Below are positions 31,930-32,033 of a DNA stretch of 32,033 nt, one piece after another. The notes beneath the pieces are model-generated. The model had not been told where the DNA came from, did not search any database, and worked only from the letters and a program-made list of their open reading frames with translations. Every line of letters begins with the position of its first letter. The stretch's first letter is position 1. The DNA comes from Clostridium sp. CAG:411 (GTDB lineage: Bacteria > Bacillota > Clostridia > Lachnospirales > Lachnospiraceae). The stretch spans positions 63,584 through 95,616 of the forward strand of contig FR899724.1 of NCBI GenBank assembly GCA_000437275.1, written 5' to 3'. The translations under genes and the position numbers were made by a program.

Positions 31930-31964
31930 GGATATTCGCAATCCACTTCGCTACTTGCTCATAT
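31930..31964. repeat. Copy 3 of the intergenic repeat
   Basis: The segment ggatattcgcaatccacttcgctacttgct matches 23700-23726 at 25 of 27 positions; both differences are G/A changes. It starts 6 bases past the collagen-like protein stop. Confidence 0.65.
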
Positions 31965-31970
31965 AAAAGT

Positions 31971-32017
31971 GGCACTACGTGCCTTACGAGGTACGGGGCT
32001 TGAACCCCGCACCTCGT
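31971..32017. other. Two GC-rich hairpins at the window end
   Basis: Hairpin 1 is ggcac-tac-gtgcc (31971-31983). Hairpin 2 is a 13-position stem acgaggt-a-cgggg / ccccg-c-acctcgt with a six-base loop (31986-32017), holding one A/C mismatch. Neither is followed by a U run. They may end the collagen-like transcript or belong to the repeat just before them. Confidence 0.55.
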
Positions 32018-32033
32018 GCAAGAAAACCCACCG

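Noticed and set aside
31986..32017. T-arm-like sequence suggesting a tRNA
   Set aside because: On the minus strand the ggttcaag loop resembles a T arm, but the loop is six bases, not seven. The flanking stems do not form an acceptor with a D or anticodon arm, so it is treated as a plain hairpin.

Overview
The window looks like a chromosomal segment of a low-GC Gram-positive anaerobe, most likely a Lachnospiraceae-type Clostridium. The grounds are AT-rich sequence, strong aggagg ribosome sites, consensus vegetative promoters, a tryptophan T-box leader, a DUF4317 protein, bacterial Ig-like surface proteins with proline/threonine repeats, and a VanW protein. This taxonomic call is inference from gene families; no rRNA is present. 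No phage, insertion sequence or CRISPR array is visible.

Layout. 1-1564 (+): the last codons of an OmpR-type response regulator and its histidine kinase, ending at a bidirectional terminator. 1607-7151 (-): trmL, a cheX-like gene, an aminotransferase overlapping an Lrp/AsnC regulator, a HypE-like AIR synthase homologue, a VanW surface protein and a 34-residue membrane peptide missed by ordinary ORF cut-offs. 7249-7851 (+): a membrane-anchored hypothetical protein. 7918-10473 (-): a DEDDh exonuclease and a B12-binding radical SAM protein. 10729-14214 (-): an Ig-like secreted protein, then a probable operon of DUF4190-like protein, lgt, a YkgJ-type cysteine-cluster protein and a small membrane protein. 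14524-15819 (+): the DUF4317 protein. 15914-19794 (-): a SEC-C protein, a stand-alone half MreB, a PncC/CinA amidase, tRNA-Gly(GCC) and a MATE transporter. 20089-20739 (+): a HAD phosphatase.

20755-23203 (-) is a compact tryptophan module: promoter, T-box leader with a UGG specifier, leader terminator, then overlapping trpB and trpA with their own terminator. Diverging from it at 23245-25757 (+) is a PadR regulator, a HAAS-domain membrane protein and a DUF4097 protein. The PadR promoter is followed by three 14-bp repeats that look like an operator. 25900-28017 (-) is a large beta-helical lipoprotein. 28276-30283 (+) holds an HD-GYP-like protein and a cation diffusion facilitator. An 880-bp gene-poor stretch with stacked hairpins follows, then a collagen-like (Gly-X-Y) protein and a hairpin-rich end.

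Much of the window is ordinary housekeeping. The most unusual items are the half-MreB protein without the nucleotide-binding loops, the PadR operator array, the trpBA pair under its own Trp T-box, a degenerate intergenic repeat family, and the structured, apparently gene-free 30.3-31.1 kb region. Several start codons were moved downstream of the longest ORF because a ribosome site or promoter fixes them; these cases are stated in each entry.
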